Source: Dacryopinax spathularia (Eukaryota; Basidiomycota; Dacrymycetes; Dacrymycetales; Dacrymycetaceae). Taken from it: a DNA stretch of 64,000 nucleotides. The stretch spans positions 806,001 through 870,000 of the forward strand of contig JBBPFI010000005.1 of NCBI GenBank assembly GCA_037974965.1. Direction: 5' to 3'. Position numbers and translations under genes: made by a program. Below the pieces are notes generated by a model, which was not told the DNA's origin, ran no database searches, and saw only the letters and a list, made by a program, of their open reading frames with translations. Shown here piece after piece: positions 43,605 to 55,268 of the stretch; position 1 is the first letter of the stretch, and every line of letters starts with the position of its first letter.

Positions 43605-44190
43605 ATGGGCTCCACACCAGCTAAGGTTGACGCCGTCGAACCGACATGGGAGAATTCCTTCTCGCCTGGCGGGTGGGACGAACCAACCAGTCCTGCCTTC
43701 GTCGTCGAGCACGAACCATGGTACAAGACCATCAACGACGCTTCGAACGGCGCTGCAGGGTCCGACGTTTCGTGGGACTCGTTGCCCGTCCCTGGGTTTC
43801 CTCCTACTTTGGCTGACGAGCATCCGAATTGGATTTGGCATTGGAATCCGCCCTGTACCAGTAATCACATTTCAAAGGAGGTGAGTTTATTTCTTCCTTG
43901 GAAACATGACTGCTCGTACCTTGCATCCGGTCTGAGACTGACTGGCGGTGATAGATTGAACGGTATGAGGTTTGGCGCGTTTGTCGGGATCGGAACTGGA
44001 GGTGGAACGCCGTGAGTCCCGTTTTCCTTCCCAATGACTCTGAAGCTGACATCCTTGGTTATGGCAGAGGAAGAGGCTCGCCCTCGCTCTGCAGCAGGAC
44101 CCCCTCGCAGACCTGAAAGACGACGACTGCCCGCTCGAGGACATCAGCCGTCTGTTCGAGCAGGCCGAGCCCGCCGACGCATCGAGCTGA
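43605..44190 (+). CDS. Uncharacterised three-exon protein, 151 aa, tandem copy 2
   Basis: Exons 43605-43880 (276 nt), 43955-44011 (57 nt) and 44068-44190 (123 nt), phase 0. The start at 43605 (MGSTPAKVDAVEPTW) is chosen over an in-frame ATG at 43542 because the latter lies only some 35 nt after the TATA box. It shares SWDSLPVPGFPPTLADEHPN and HWNPPCTSNHISKE with copy 1. Exon 2 encodes IERYEVWRVCRDRNWRWNA, and exon 3 RKRLALALQQDPLADLKDDD and CPLEDISRLF. Conserved Trp, Arg and the RKRLALALQ helix suggest a small helical, possibly nucleic-acid-binding domain; this is inference. Both copies appear intact. Confidence 0.6.
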
Positions 44191-44866
44191 CGAGCCACGA
44201 GCCCATCTCTACGATCCTCGGACCCCTCTTGTTTCCTCTGTTTCTTGCATGTATCGGCCTTGCCTGTCATGGACGCACACAACTGTCGTTACACTAGTAT
44301 AATCGGTTTCTCACCCTTTGTATGTGGCTCAGATCCGTTTCACTTACAGATCTGAATTCATACCTTTGCATAACACTCCGTATCGCTGTTTCTTATCCGT
44401 AGCGAATTGCCGCAGTGACATTCGAGAGCAATGGACAGGCCACAGCGGTATTATGCTTCTTATCGGTTTGATCCCCAGTCAGCTTTGCCCAATCTCGTCG
44501 TTGGACGACCTCACTCCTTGTCGTTCAGCCTCTGGAAGACGCGAGTCAGTCCATTCAGTAGTTGTGGTCGAGAAGAACAGCGAAAGCTGAGGAATGATGC
44601 TGGACGATGTTCAAGTCGCCGCTGCCAGCGCATCACTCCGAGACCGGACGGAAACAGGAGCCGCCATGCTTCTAACGCCGATACTGGTCGGATATAAGCT
44701 AGGAACTGAGTGGCGTTTCGCGCCGCCTTTCTTCTCTCAACCGGCCACCAAACACGTCCCCTACGACGACCACGCGCTGATGTCGACGCGCCTCACCAGT
44801 CTCCTCATCCTATAAATTTCTACAGTTCTAAGTGGTAAAGCGATTGTAAGAAGAGCGAGAAGGAAG
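44191..44866. other. Intergenic, no supported gene
   Basis: Upstream region of the Ssr4 gene. A GGATATAAGC string at about 44690 and TATAAATT near 44813 are possible TATA elements. Confidence 0.35.
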
Positions 44867-47207
44867 ATGATGCAACCTGGGATGCCACAGTCCCATCCAG
44901 GAATGGGAGGGATGCAACAACAAATGGGAGGGATGAACCCGTCGATGATGCAGAACATGCAGGCTCTTCAGCAACAGCAGCAGCAGCAACAGCAAGCTCA
45001 GATACCCATGCAGCCCGACCCGGTATGCTTCCCTTCCCCACTCAATATAACACTGCATGGCTGATCATTTGTGGGCATAGACGAATCACTACCTTCGGGC
45101 TGCCCAGGTGCTGCCTCTCCACCAACCACTGACGTACGACCTCGCCGTCCAATACCTGCTCAAAGCCGTGTCCATCGCCCAAACCACACCCTTCCAATGG
45201 CTTCCTATCGACAAACCATCCGACAACGACCTCTACCTGATCTATCACACCAACGCGCCCTCCGTCCCCTGGGCGAACGACGGGCTCAGGTACCTCGACA
45301 GTACAGAGAGCAGCTTTAGGGCGAACATACAGGGTCATGAGCTCGAGGTGAAGGAGACCAAGTATGGGTTCATACCGGGCGTGGGGGAGAATCAGGCGAG
45401 TAGGGTGAGGAGGAAGTTTAGGCTGCTGAAGGGAGGGAGTCCGCATTTGTGGTTGATTCATTATACGAGGGGGCAGGGACAACGTGAGTCCTGTCCTATT
45501 TCCACTTCTCTGTATTCATCTCTTGTCACTCCCTCTCCCCCGTCTCTCCCTTCTTCTTCTTCGTCTTCATTCTCCGTGCCCTACCCTCCTATCTCCCTCT
45601 CTCACGTCGTCTCCCCGCCCCTCGCTCCTTTGTCGAGTATATACTAACGCATACCCACAGCCGTCCCCCCAATATTCCAAAACCCCCAGCGAAAATACCC
45701 AATCCCTCCCGCCCCACCCGGCACAGTCTGGGTCCTAAACCCTCCCCGGCCCGGTCAGCCCATCCCGCACTCCCCAGCCCAACAAATCCCCGGCCGAACG
45801 CCCCAAAAAGACATGCAGCGCGCCATGCTCCTCGCGCACCAACAACAACAGTCTCTCCAGCAGCAGCATCACACCCAAACGCAACAACAACAGTCGCTCC
45901 AACAACAGCAGCAGCAGCAACAGCAAGCTCATGCCCAGCAGCAGCAACAGCAGCAGCAGCAAAGAGCGCAGATGCAGCACCAGAAACTGGAGGAAGACTC
46001 GGATGACGAGCCGGAGTGGTTGACACGACGGGATCTGGCGAGGGCGAGGTTTGTGAGGAATTCCGAGTTTATGCAGGACGTTTTTGCGTTTCCGGGGAAA
46101 TGTACGTCTTACCTCTTCTCCTCTCACTTTTCTCTGCTTCTATCGCGTCACCTACTTCCCCGCCGTCCCCTCTTCTGCTCGACTGGCTTGCTCTTTAGCC
46201 TGCTAGCGCAGCTTATGTTGTCGCCGAGACTAACCCTTTCGCCCTTAGTACCAGACCCCGCCGCCGACCCCTGGTCCAACGCCACCCCCGAATCCCTCAC
46301 CGCCCATCTGCAGAAACTCGAGTCCGAGATCCAAGCAGCCCAACAAACGCTCGAACAGCGCACAAACATGCTCAAGAGCAGGAGGAGGGACGCGGAGATG
46401 GAGGCTGAAGGGGAGAGGGAGATGGAGCGGGAGGGGGTGAGGGGGGAAGGGGAGGGCGAGGTGGGGGATGTGTCTGTTGCTGCTTCTTTGTCTGTCTCTG
46501 CTCCAGGGGGTGGTGCAGCCGCTGGTGGGTTGGGGGTGCCGTCGGTTCTGGCCGCCCCTCCGTCCGCAGCCGGAACACCGGCCCCGCAAGCGACGATAGC
46601 AGCCGCCGAACATCCTCGTGCCGAACCGACAGGCCAAACGCCCACGATCCAAACTCCGGAAGCGCAAGCCGCGCATCAAGCAGCTGAAGAAGCGGCTGCG
46701 CCTCATCCCTCCGAAGGGGAGGAAGTGGATATGGACGACGCGGATGGGGATGCTGACGGGGACGCGGAGGACGCTGAGGGGGACGCTGATGCTGACGAGG
46801 CTGGAGGGGAAGAAGGTGAGGGCGAGGATCAAGATATGGAAGAGCCAACCCAGGACGGTCAGAAAAGCTCGGCAACTCCCACTGCTCACCAACAGCAGCC
46901 AGCCGAAGCCGGCAGCACATCCGAAGCTCGCCCCCGCTCCGCCAACTCCGCCCGGTCATCCAGCAACAACACCCCCGCCGCCGGGGGAGCAAACAACGCT
47001 CCCAAATCCCCCGCTCCACCCGTAACCGGTGACATAACCGTACCTGAACCCACGGCTGGCCCTGCGGCTGCTGGAGGGGAGAAAGAGGCAGTCCAGGGCG
47101 TCGTTCCGGAAAGGGCGGAGGAAGATCCGCATGAGGTTCGGGATGGGCCCGTTATGCCCGATGAGGAGATGGGGGCTGCTGGGCAGGATGGGGACGGGGA
47201 GGAGTGA
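44867..47207 (+). CDS. SSR4: SWI/SNF and RSC complex subunit Ssr4-like
   Basis: Four exons, 44867-45022, 45081-45483, 45661-46101 and 46249-47207, give 652 aa in frame. A Met/Gln-rich N-terminus is followed by the fungal Ssr4 N-terminal domain: NHYLRAAQVLPLHQPLTYD, FQWLPIDKPSDNDLYLIYH, GLRYLDSTESSFRANIQGHE, KYGFIPGV and HLWLIHYTRGQGQ. Two polyglutamine tracts come next (about residues 235-290), then EWLTRRDLARARFVRNSEFM and a coiled coil LQKLESEIQAAQQTLEQR. The last 250 residues are acidic and low in complexity (DGDADGDAEDAEGDADADE). The protein is a fungal-specific component of nuclear chromatin remodellers. The Gln tracts are encoded by mixed CAG/CAA codons, so they are unlikely to be very unstable. 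Confidence 0.85.
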
Positions 47208-47392
47208 TGAGATGAGCTGAGAAGATTTTGGGATTCTCAGGTGAGAGAGGCAAGTGATAGGGCATGTATCCGTTATTGTATCGAGAAACACTGCGTAATT
47301 TGATTGTTGTTCTTGTTCTTATGACCTTTTCACATACCCCAGCGACATCTCGGAGCCTCGAATGTGTCGCCGTACGCAGCGCAAGCTGCCCG

Positions 47393-48687
47393 CTACGCGT
47401 TAACCAACGCCATATAAGCCTCCGGATACCTCGTCCCAGCAACCTCAAAGCTATCCAGAATCTTCCTAATCTCCGCAAGCTCCTCCTTCGTCAGCTGGAC
47501 ATTAACGCTCTCCACGTTCTCCTTCAGTCCTTCCAGGCGGGTCGTACCCGGGATGGCGATTATGCCTTCCCATTGGGCGTGGACCCAGGCGAGAGCGAGT
47601 TGAGCGGCCGTGCAGCCTTTCTTTTTGGCGAAGGCGGTGAGTTGGTCGACTAGCTCGATGTTCTGCGTGAACAGGCGGAGTCAGCCGAATGATGCAGCCC
47701 AGGAAAGGGGGGAGTAAGGGGCAAGGAGAAGCAGGAGAAGAGCGCGGACAGGACGGAGGATGGAGGAGCGCACCTTCGGGAAATTCTCCTCACTAAACCT
47801 CGGCGCATGATACCTAAAATCTCCCGGGCTCAGATCCTTCCTACTCCTAATCTTCCCCGACAAGAACCCCCTCCCCAACGGCGAGTAAGCGACAAGCGTC
47901 ACTCCAAGCTCCTTACATGCGTCCAGCACGCCGTTCGTCTCGACCGATGTCTCCCAGAGGGAGTACTCCCATTGCACGGCGTCTATTTTGGCGACTTTGC
48001 AGGCGCGACGGAGCGTGTCGGCGGAACATTCGGACAGGCCGAGGTAGCGCACTTTGCCCGCTTTGCGCAGTTCTTCCATTGCGGCGACGGTCACTTCGAT
48101 GGGGGTGTTCTTGTCCACTCTGTGCTGCACGTCTGCCTCAGCTCTTAACTCGTTACCCGACTGAGGGAGGAGGCACACCTGGTAGTACAAGTCCACGAAC
48201 GGGACCTGCAGATCCTTGAGGGACTTCTCGATCGCCGAATACACGTACTCCGGTGTGCCGATGACGACCCGCTTCCCATCAGCGCCACGATAGTTTCCGA
48301 ACTTGGTCGCTATCGCCATCACCCATGTCAGAGGGATGGCCGAGTCAGGAGGAGGAAAGTGGGACGAACCGAGGAAGATGTCTTCCCGCTTAACGCCGCC
48401 CTCCTTGAACGACTTCGCGAGCAGCTGCTCGTTTTCGCCCATGAAGTTGTTCCCATAGATATCGGCCTGTATTCCAACCCCATCCATTCAGCTACAGTCC
48501 TGCCAGGTAGAAGGGAAGGACGACGCACGGTATCCCAGAACCGACAACCCAAGTCGTACGCCAGCTTAAGCACCTTGAGGTTGTTCTCCGTGTTGCCCGC
48601 ACCGTCGTAGAATGCGCTCATGCCCATCGTCCCCAGACCGGGGTAGGGCACGTCGTCCTTACCGATCTTGCGCGTAGGGAGGGGCAT
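47393..48687 (-). CDS. Aldo-keto reductase (YakC/AKR13-like), copy 3
   Basis: About five exons on the minus strand, starting [20 protein letters not shown] at 48687 and ending [11 protein letters not shown] at 47393. The active-site Asp and Tyr are in [17 protein letters not shown], Lys in [11 protein letters not shown] and His at the [13 protein letters not shown] junction. It is closer to copy 2 than to copy 1 ([20 protein letters not shown] against [20 protein letters not shown]). Cytosolic NADPH-dependent carbonyl reduction is the family role; the substrate is unknown. Its stop is only 186 bp from the convergent Ssr4 stop. Confidence 0.88.
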
Positions 48688-49161
48688 AGCTGCAGTGATC
48701 CTAGTAGCGAGTTGTCGAGTGAGAGCACGAGCAGGGAGGTTGAGAGCGCGAAGAGCAGTTGCCAGTCTGGAAGCTGCTCAAGTGCTATGGGGGTGGGTCA
48801 GCCGAGTTTATAACCCGCCCAACGTTCTCCCGGATTTGTGGCTCCTGCCAGCGATTGGACGGGTCTACAGCTGCCGAATGTGCCATGGTCAGTCGATTGG
48901 ACGTCATTGTCAGGGTTTAAAAATGGGACAACGTGGGCCGCCTCTCAACCCGCTGTTCCTACTTGTCGGCGTTAAGAGGGTGTAGGAACGGATCGCTTCT
49001 CTGATCGCTGAGGTCCTTCCCGTCAGTACGTAAAAGTGTACGTTCGAGCCCGAGAAAGAGAATGGAATTCTATTACTGTCGATCATGCCGCCGACTGACT
49101 AAGACAGCTGCGAAGGTGCATATCGCCGACGACCCATTCGTTCGAGCCCTGCAACTTGCGA
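48688..49161. other. Intergenic, no supported gene
   Basis: Upstream of aldo-keto reductase 3 and downstream of the monooxygenase gene. Nothing recognised. Confidence 0.4.
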
Positions 49162-50827
49162 CTATGCGACGGGCCCAACAACGGGCGGCATCACACTGAT
49201 CTCCCTGCCCGTATACGACGGCGGATAGTTCCTTACCATCTCCTCGACAACCCTATCGATCGCCTCCTTCTCCGCCAGCGAGATCTGGGGAATATCGTAC
49301 CTATCGTCTCCCAGCAGATCCCCGGGTAGCGAGACCTTGCCCGCCTCAATCTCCTTCTGGATCTGGGCCGAGACTTCGGGCCACCGCTCGCGCGCGTCTT
49401 TTTCCGCGTCGTGTGGATAGATCCACGCGTTGCGCATCTTGATGCTGTCAGGGTCGATCTTTTCGCCCTTTTGGACCTTCTTCATGGCGTTGTGCCACCG
49501 GATCCGGAGGTCTTCGCCCGTCTTTTGGGTCTTGAGGACGCGCGCGTAGCGCATGCGTTCGTAGGTGAGCGTGGCGAGGCGGACGTTGCCCTTGCCCGCG
49601 AGGGTGAGACAGACCGCCAAGCAAGCAGCGTCTTCCACCGCTTGGGAAGCGCCTTGTGCCGATGTCGGCAAATGCGGGCTATCAACACCCATCAGCCCCA
49701 CGCTCCTCCTACCCACGCAAGAAGCAGGAAGAAAGGACTCACTGCGCCGCATCCCCCAACAAACACACCTTCCCGCTCCGACTCACCCAAGTAGGCAACG
49801 GCTCGCGATAAATGATCTTCCAATCCAAGCACGTCTCCGTCAGCTTCATGGCATTAACGATCGTCGGGTCCCAGTCATGCACCAGCTTCACTGCCTCCTT
49901 GGGGTCGCCGGGCTGGGACCAGGACTCGAGGATGTCCGCCTCGTCCTTGTGCGTTATTATCCAGTTGAACTCTTCGCCGTCTTTGCAGGTGTTTTGGACG
50001 ATGTGCAGGTCGGGGCCGATCCTGGGTCGCGGAATCAGCCGCTGCTCCACATAGTCCGCAAGGAGGTACGGAGGAGAGAGGAGGAAGACGCACCAAACGT
50101 TCATGCAGTCCTTCTCGACCAGCCTCTTCGCATACGGATCATTCTTCAACTTGCTCCCGGGCATATAAGCCCTATAACACGCATACCCCGAGCTCTTCGG
50201 CTTATCCGTAAACCCGAGCACCAACTCCCTGCACAGACTCTTGATCCCATCCGCACCAATGACGATATCCGCATGCACCGTCTCCCCGTTATCGAGCGTC
50301 ACACTCGGGTCGTCCTCGTTGTACCGAGCGACGTTGGTGCCCATGTGGATGGGGATGCCGAGCTCGAGCACGCGGTCGATGAACGCTTGGTGATAGTCCC
50401 CCCGGTGGCCGATGTACCCGGCCATGTCGAGGAGGCGTTGGGTGGCGAGGATCTCGCCGGTGTCGTAGCGCCGCATGTGGAACACGGGGGATTTGTTCCC
50501 GATGGCGACGATCTTGTCTAGGCAGCCCCAGCGCTCGAGCAGGCGGAGGGCGTTCTCGCCTAGGCCGAGGGAGTCGCCCAGTCGTAGGAACCTACAGAAG
50601 TATCGTCAGTACCTGACCTGCAATGGATTATGGATGGAAGGATGCGGATGGTCGATGGGAATGGAGACGCACTTCTTGATCTTCTCGTAGACGACGACCT
50701 CGAACCCGGCGTAGTGCATCGCCATCGCTGCCGCACATCCTCCCAGCCCGGCACCGACGATGATGACCTTGAACTTGTCCGTCCCCGTACGGGGGTCGAC
50801 CTCAGGCATGTTGTCGTTGTCGTCCAA
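49162..50827 (-). CDS. FAD-dependent monooxygenase, salicylate-hydroxylase-like
   Basis: About four exons on the minus strand. The start is at 50827 (MDDNDNMPEVDPRTG) or at Met7. Class A flavoprotein monooxygenase motifs are in order: FAD dinucleotide site KVIIVGAGLGGCAAAMAMHY, then FLRLGDSLGLGENALRLLER, the DG motif ADIVIGADGIKSLCRELVLG, and the GD motif VSRSGKVCLLGDAAQ, whose final His-Pro sits across the last intron. The C-terminal exon encodes SAQGASQAVEDAACLAVCL and a helical tail. It likely hydroxylates an aromatic ring with NAD(P)H and oxygen; a salicylate-type substrate is inferred from family resemblance only. No aromatic-degradation neighbours are present. Confidence 0.85.
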
Positions 50828-51729
50828 TTCAGATCCAAAGGTCGTTACAGTCGTTCAGATGAGTGCAGCAGGTAAGCAGTCAAGCGCGTAGGTTCGGATC
50901 CCGGTGGTCCGGCGTTCCCCTCCCCATACAGAGAGAACGAAGATATATACGGTGGCCATGTTCGGATTGTCAAAAAGCAGCAGCTGACGGGACGTGACCA
51001 CATCGGCAAAACGTTGGCCTCGAGCGCCTCCGACCGTTCATCCTCTCCGCCCGCATATCCTTGCCGGCTGGCTCGGTGGTCAGGGACGCTGGGCAAAGAA
51101 GGAAAGTGCGGGGGAATGTTGACGCGCGAAGTTCGGGTGAACTGATCCCGCTCATTTGCGGGGAGGAACGAGTGGCGGTGAGGGGAAAAGAGGGGAAGGC
51201 CACGGAAGACCGAGGAGGTGACACGTGCGGCGGGTAAAGCGTTCCTCCTGTCTTTCTTGCGTGCTGGCGCGCCGGCTTGGTCGTCGTCGCCGTCAGGAAC
51301 AACCTCGACGACCACTACTGTTCTCCAGCGCTCATACCCCCCTTGGATCTTGCGTGCTCTCGAGCTATGCTACTACGTTCTCGTTCCCTCGGTCTTGGCC
51401 TGATACTGTCTTGAGCAATCGCGGTCCTGTTGGGGGAAAAACCGGGCGCTTTCCCGTCGTCGTGGCTCCGTCTTATCGCCGCTTCCATGCACTTGCTGCT
51501 CTCTGCGTTCCAGGGGCGACACGACGATGGCTATTGAACTGCCTGATTCGGTCGTAGCTGAGGCACAAAAACAAGATACGTGTATACAAGCAAAGAAATG
51601 AGTAACGGCCAGCCGCTACTTCGCGATTGCAAAGTCCTCATCCTCACGCCTCACCCTGCAGGGTCGACCCTATCTCCGCTCTCGCTGCGGAACTAGCAAT
51701 GCATCCCCTTGCCTCTCCTCTGATTCCTC
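50828..51729. other. Intergenic, no supported gene
   Basis: Arg/Ser-rich frames on both strands (50845-51315 minus, 51225-51557 plus) overlap and have no motif. Confidence 0.4.
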
Positions 51730-53583
51730 TTATGCCTGTTCAGCAGCGATACGACGTATATGCTCAAACTCCTTGCCGGTCTCGCGGTAGAACCGCCTCA
51801 GTCGGGCCCGCAGTCCCTTCTCCGAGAGTCTACCAGCTCTTCCACGAGCGCGATCAACGCTCCATGTTGAGCTAGTTTGGAATCTTTTGGTGAGGCGACT
51901 GCCACTTCCGGATTGAGGTGCTTCGTCGCTGGATAGTTGGCTTGCCATCGTCCCCGTCGACGATTGCGTAGATGCCGCTCCACCATCATCTTCGCTCATT
52001 TGCCCGCCACCCTCCCCCGCATCCTCCGCCTCTCCTCCGAACAACGCCTGAACGATCTTCACAAACCTATCCAAAGCCCGTCCAATCAACTTCTCCGCCT
52101 CCCGTCCCGCTGCGACATCGTCCTTGCTCTCCGCTGCCGCTGTGTCTTCGCGGGAGGACATGCCCACGAGCGTGTCGCTTCCTTGGTTATCCGGTGAAGG
52201 GATGTAGTCACCAAACGACCTGTTCTGGCTGTCCTCATAAGTTTGTGCCAGCTCCTCGAACTCCTCGAACTCCAGCTCTGGCATCGGATCCGACTCTCCA
52301 TGGCTCTCGTTGATGGAAGACGTCCCCGCCTCCGTCGCCTCCTCTGTCTGCTGTTCTTCATGCCCTTGCTCCTCGGACGGCTCTATAGACGATATGGCAG
52401 GGACCGTCACTGCTGCAGCTTGAATTTGTGCAAGACGAGCCGCTCGCTGGCGTTGGATGATGGCTCGCACTGTCTCTCGCGCTGTGGCGTTGACCGTACC
52501 CTGGGGAGGAGGAGGAGGAGCTGCCAATGTCGGCTGCGTTTCGCTACAATGGTCGACATTTGCAACATCTGTGGGCTTGCCTTTGTCCCTCTCGCACATC
52601 CGCAGCGTCTTCTCTTGCGTCTCAACGAAATCTCGGATGACGTCGAGCACCGACAGGTGAAGGAAAGGATCAAAGTGCTTGTTGAGCAAGTCGATCACCT
52701 GCTGGATGAAGGCACCGGGAGGGACATGTGGTGCGTAACGCCATTCGAGCTCCTCCGTAGCATGCTCGACAATTTGGTGGAGGAAGACTTTGCTCGGGAG
52801 GTCGCTGTAGGTCTTCAGCTCGATAGGCCGATGGGCTGGGGCGCCGGAGTGCTCGTTCTGGTTGGAAGGTACGAGCGTTTCCTTCGCACGCTGCTCTCCG
52901 TTGACGGCATTGTATTCGGGAGCGGATCCATTGGACGCCCACCGTGCGACATTTGTTGCCTGTTCATGCGTCTTCGTGGGCTTGGGGAGGTTGACACGTG
53001 CTTGGACGTCGTAACGCTCGTCCGGCAGGACCATGCTTTGGGCGAACACCTCACCAATAGGCGCGGAAGTCGGTGGGGCGCAGTTGGTCGGCAGTGATGG
53101 GTTGGTCGAACGGCAATTGCCTGGGAGCCAGACAGCAGTATGTGGAATTGGGACCGGCGGAGCCGGCGTCGCGCCTTCGAAATCTGTCGACCTGTGAGCG
53201 ACCGCTGGTCCGGAAGGCATCTGGGGGGCAGGAGTGACTCCGCGCCACCAAACAAGCGTGTTGCTTGGGTGTTGCTGAAGACGAAGCTGCACAGGTAGGC
53301 AGCTGGGCGTACCTCGTGCTGGCGGCTTCAGCTGCGACCTCTGCCCCGTGGACGGACGAGCGATGGGCGCAATCGGATGACGTCCTTGTGTCGGCGTGAA
53401 CACCTCGTCCCCAGCTACCATCGGGAGGCCTCCTCTGATAGGTCTAGGCGGCTTGTCGGCCACCAACGGTGTCACTGGAAGACGGATGGCTGGGGCCCCT
53501 TGAGGCGGGGGAGGTGTGGACCATGGACCGCCGTAATGGTTGTTCTGTTGCACCGAAGGAAGGGGTCCGCTGAAGGTCGTCAT
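51730..53583 (-). CDS. Uncharacterised disordered protein, 617 aa
   Basis: Single open exon. The start at 53583 (MTTFSGPLPSVQQNNHYGG) is preferred over the upstream in-frame ATG at 53946, because a minus-strand TATAAGAG lies at about 53675-53682. The first 230 residues are Pro-rich. A helical segment at about residues 290-350 reads KVFLHQIVEHATEELEWRY and FIQQVIDLLNKHFDPFLHLS. Residues about 390-415 (ATARETVRAIIQRQRAARLA) match RSIITDQRAARLLEQRA in the neighbour at 55728-57362. A long acidic region follows, and a basic C-terminus (RARLRRFYRETGKEFEHIRR). No family is recognised. It may belong to a fast-evolving local gene family. Confidence 0.55.
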   Translation of the reverse strand: MTTFSGPLPSVQQNNHYGGPWSTPPPPQGAPAIRLPVTPLVADKPPRPIRGGLPMVAGDEVFTPTQGRHPIAPIARPSTGQRSQLKPPARGTPSCLPVQLRLQQHPSNTLVWWRGVTPAPQMPSGPAVAHRSTDFEGATPAPPVPIPHTAVWLPGNCRSTNPSLPTNCAPPTSAPIGEVFAQSMVLPDERYDVQARVNLPKPTKTHEQATNVARWASNGSAPEYNAVNGEQRAKETLVPSNQNEHSGAPAHRPIELKTYSDLPSKVFLHQIVEHATEELEWRYAPHVPPGAFIQQVIDLLNKHFDPFLHLSVLDVIRDFVETQEKTLRMCERDKGKPTDVANVDHCSETQPTLAAPPPPPQGTVNATARETVRAIIQRQRAARLAQIQAAAVTVPAISSIEPSEEQGHEEQQTEEATEAGTSSINESHGESDPMPELEFEEFEELAQTYEDSQNRSFGDYIPSPDNQGSDTLVGMSSREDTAAAESKDDVAAGREAEKLIGRALDRFVKIVQALFGGEAEDAGEGGGQMSEDDGGAASTQSSTGTMASQLSSDEAPQSGSGSRLTKRFQTSSTWSVDRARGRAGRLSEKGLRARLRRFYRETGKEFEHIRRIAAEQA

Positions 53584-53674
53584 GTTCCACGGCGACGCAG
53601 CGCACCCTAGGAGGAGGCGAACCTGGAAGATCAGGAAAGACCCAGGAAGGCGAGTATGGGGAGTTTGCGGGGCT

Positions 53675-53682
53675 CTTATACC
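53675..53682 (-). promoter_or_regulatory. TATA-like element of the 617-aa gene
   Basis: The minus strand reads TATAAGAG about 95 nt upstream of the chosen ATG at 53583. Confidence 0.35.
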
Positions 53683-53689
53683 CTCAGCA

Positions 53690-55040
53690 GTGGGAAGGGA
53701 TGAGGTGTCGGTCTGTCCCTGCGGCCTCATTGGGCAGACGTGTGATGAGTTGCCATCCTGCCGTCCGGTTACAGGTATTTCTGCCGAGGCTTCTTTCCGT
53801 ACAGCAGCTGAAATTGTACGCAGGTCGTATTCCAAGAACGGAGGGCGGCACCGCAGAAGTTCTTCTCGCCTGTCACTGGCATCGTCCCAAGGAGGAAGAG
53901 GGCCGCGCAAGCTGTGGTGGCGAAGGGTCCAGAGGGAGGAGGACATGCACTAAACGTGCTGCGAGCGTCGGAGATCGGGATTTAGCCATTGCCGAGTGCG
54001 TCCCATCACCCCTATTTCCCGTATTTGTGTCACCAGTCAAGGCCAGGTCCGCATAACCAGCGCAGTGTACACGTATGCCGTGCTGATTCCGCTATCTTAT
54101 CTCAAGCCGAAGACCCGGTGGATGCGGGAACGTGGTGTCAGCCCCTGTCGATACTCTAAGGGAAGACAACTCGATGGGCCTTCTGAGCAGGACGCGCATT
54201 GGTGAGTTCAATTGAAAACTTGCCAGCTTCGCCGTACGAAAGCAAGTACTACGGTATGCTGAAGAAACGATCTTATGAGTGCGCCTCCCGTCCATCTTAT
54301 TCTCAATGAATCTATTGGAGAATGCTATCACTTCCGTTGGTAACATGAAACTCAGGCAGCCAAGGATGTAACCCATATGCCCTACGAGCGAAATCTCATA
54401 ACAACCTGAGAAACGCGGTTACACGTACGAGCATCGGGACGGCAATGCAGCCTGTGCCTGAGCGTCGCACTCAGACACAATGTCCCGTGCGAGTGTGTCA
54501 CTGAGGAGCATTGCACATCTCTCAGACCATGATAGCGGCGGTACGGGGATTAGGTGCCACGAGGAAGTCACGAGGAAGTGACGAGGACCAAGTCTTTTGA
54601 AAAAAGCATCGCGGATTAGATTTTCTCATGATAGATATTGCTCCTGCACATGGTGTGCATTGGTATGTAGGCTTGTGGTTGGGGGGGGAGAACAACACCA
54701 AACCCAGTCTAGAGCGAGGGCAGACGCACTTGCTCAGCCTTGCGAGCCAAGGTGTTCAGCGGACTGTCGGAAGTACGGCGAGCCAGCCGGCGCGGCCAGA
54801 GACGGACCGGTAGAAGGGTTTCCTACCAATATTGATATCCGGGAATGGAGTAATGCGTCAAGGACCGTCATTCAACCCGGCGATACATCGTAGCGAGGAG
54901 TTTCAACCCTCATGCAGTCCTGCTGACCTGCTCAGCCCGGCGTGCTTTGGCCATACCGGTCCACTGTCAAGCGAGACCATGCCATCAAGCCTGTGGTTTT
55001 CCAGAGATCAAGAATGAGTGACTTACGGAGGATGGTGCAT
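53690..55040. other. Intergenic, no supported gene
   Basis: Short frames only. The segment at 54932-55030 belongs to a unit partly repeated near 58980-59060 (see findings). Confidence 0.35.
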
Positions 55041-55268
55041 TTATGTATGCAACGTGCAGGGACGACCAACAAAGAGGCCGGTTTGGATTCGGGAACCGTT
55101 CTCACGTAGGGTGAAGGTATAGCTGATACAATCCTTGAGGCCCTCGTTAGAGGTAACCTGCTTGCCATAGCACAGACTCTTGAGAGCGGAGTTTGCAGGT
55201 GCGGCCACAAGACCGCAGAGGAAGGGAAGAAGCTCAAGGGAAGAAGCTTCGAGGGAAGAAGGCCGTTG
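55041..55268 (-). CDS. Possible 3' exon of a small Cys-containing protein
   Basis: After an acceptor-like TTTTAG at about 55269, a 76-codon phase-0 frame reads LELLPFLCGLVAAPANSALK, SLCYGKQVTSNEGLKDCISY and TFTLRENGSRIQTGLFVGRP, then CTLHT and a stop at 55041. The hydrophobic stretch followed by Cys-containing polar sequence resembles a small secreted protein. No upstream exon with a start was identified. A longer frame (54932-55459) overlaps in another phase and is equally unproven. Confidence 0.25.
   Translation of the reverse strand, partial: QRPSSLEASSLELLPFLCGLVAAPANSALKSLCYGKQVTSNEGLKDCISYTFTLRENGSRIQTGLFVGRPCTLHT

Larger units (their letters stand above)
41740..44190 (+). repeat. Tandem duplication of a promoter plus small-gene unit
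   Basis: The upstream segment at about 41755-42000 recurs at about 43265-43530. Shared landmarks include GGAGACGAATCGG, a TTCGTATA motif, GCGGGCTTGC-CGGCCCC and TATATAAGCA. The coding units at 42030-42708 and 43605-44190 have the same exon plan. The copies are well diverged, so the duplication is old. Confidence 0.65.

Noticed and set aside
45589-47019. Long minus-strand frames opposite Ssr4
   Set aside because: They arise from low-complexity Gln, Glu and Asp codons of the sense gene and have no start or splice support.
49020-49150. tRNA B-box-like GTTCGAGCC strings
   Set aside because: No matching A box, acceptor stem or anticodon arm at the right distance.
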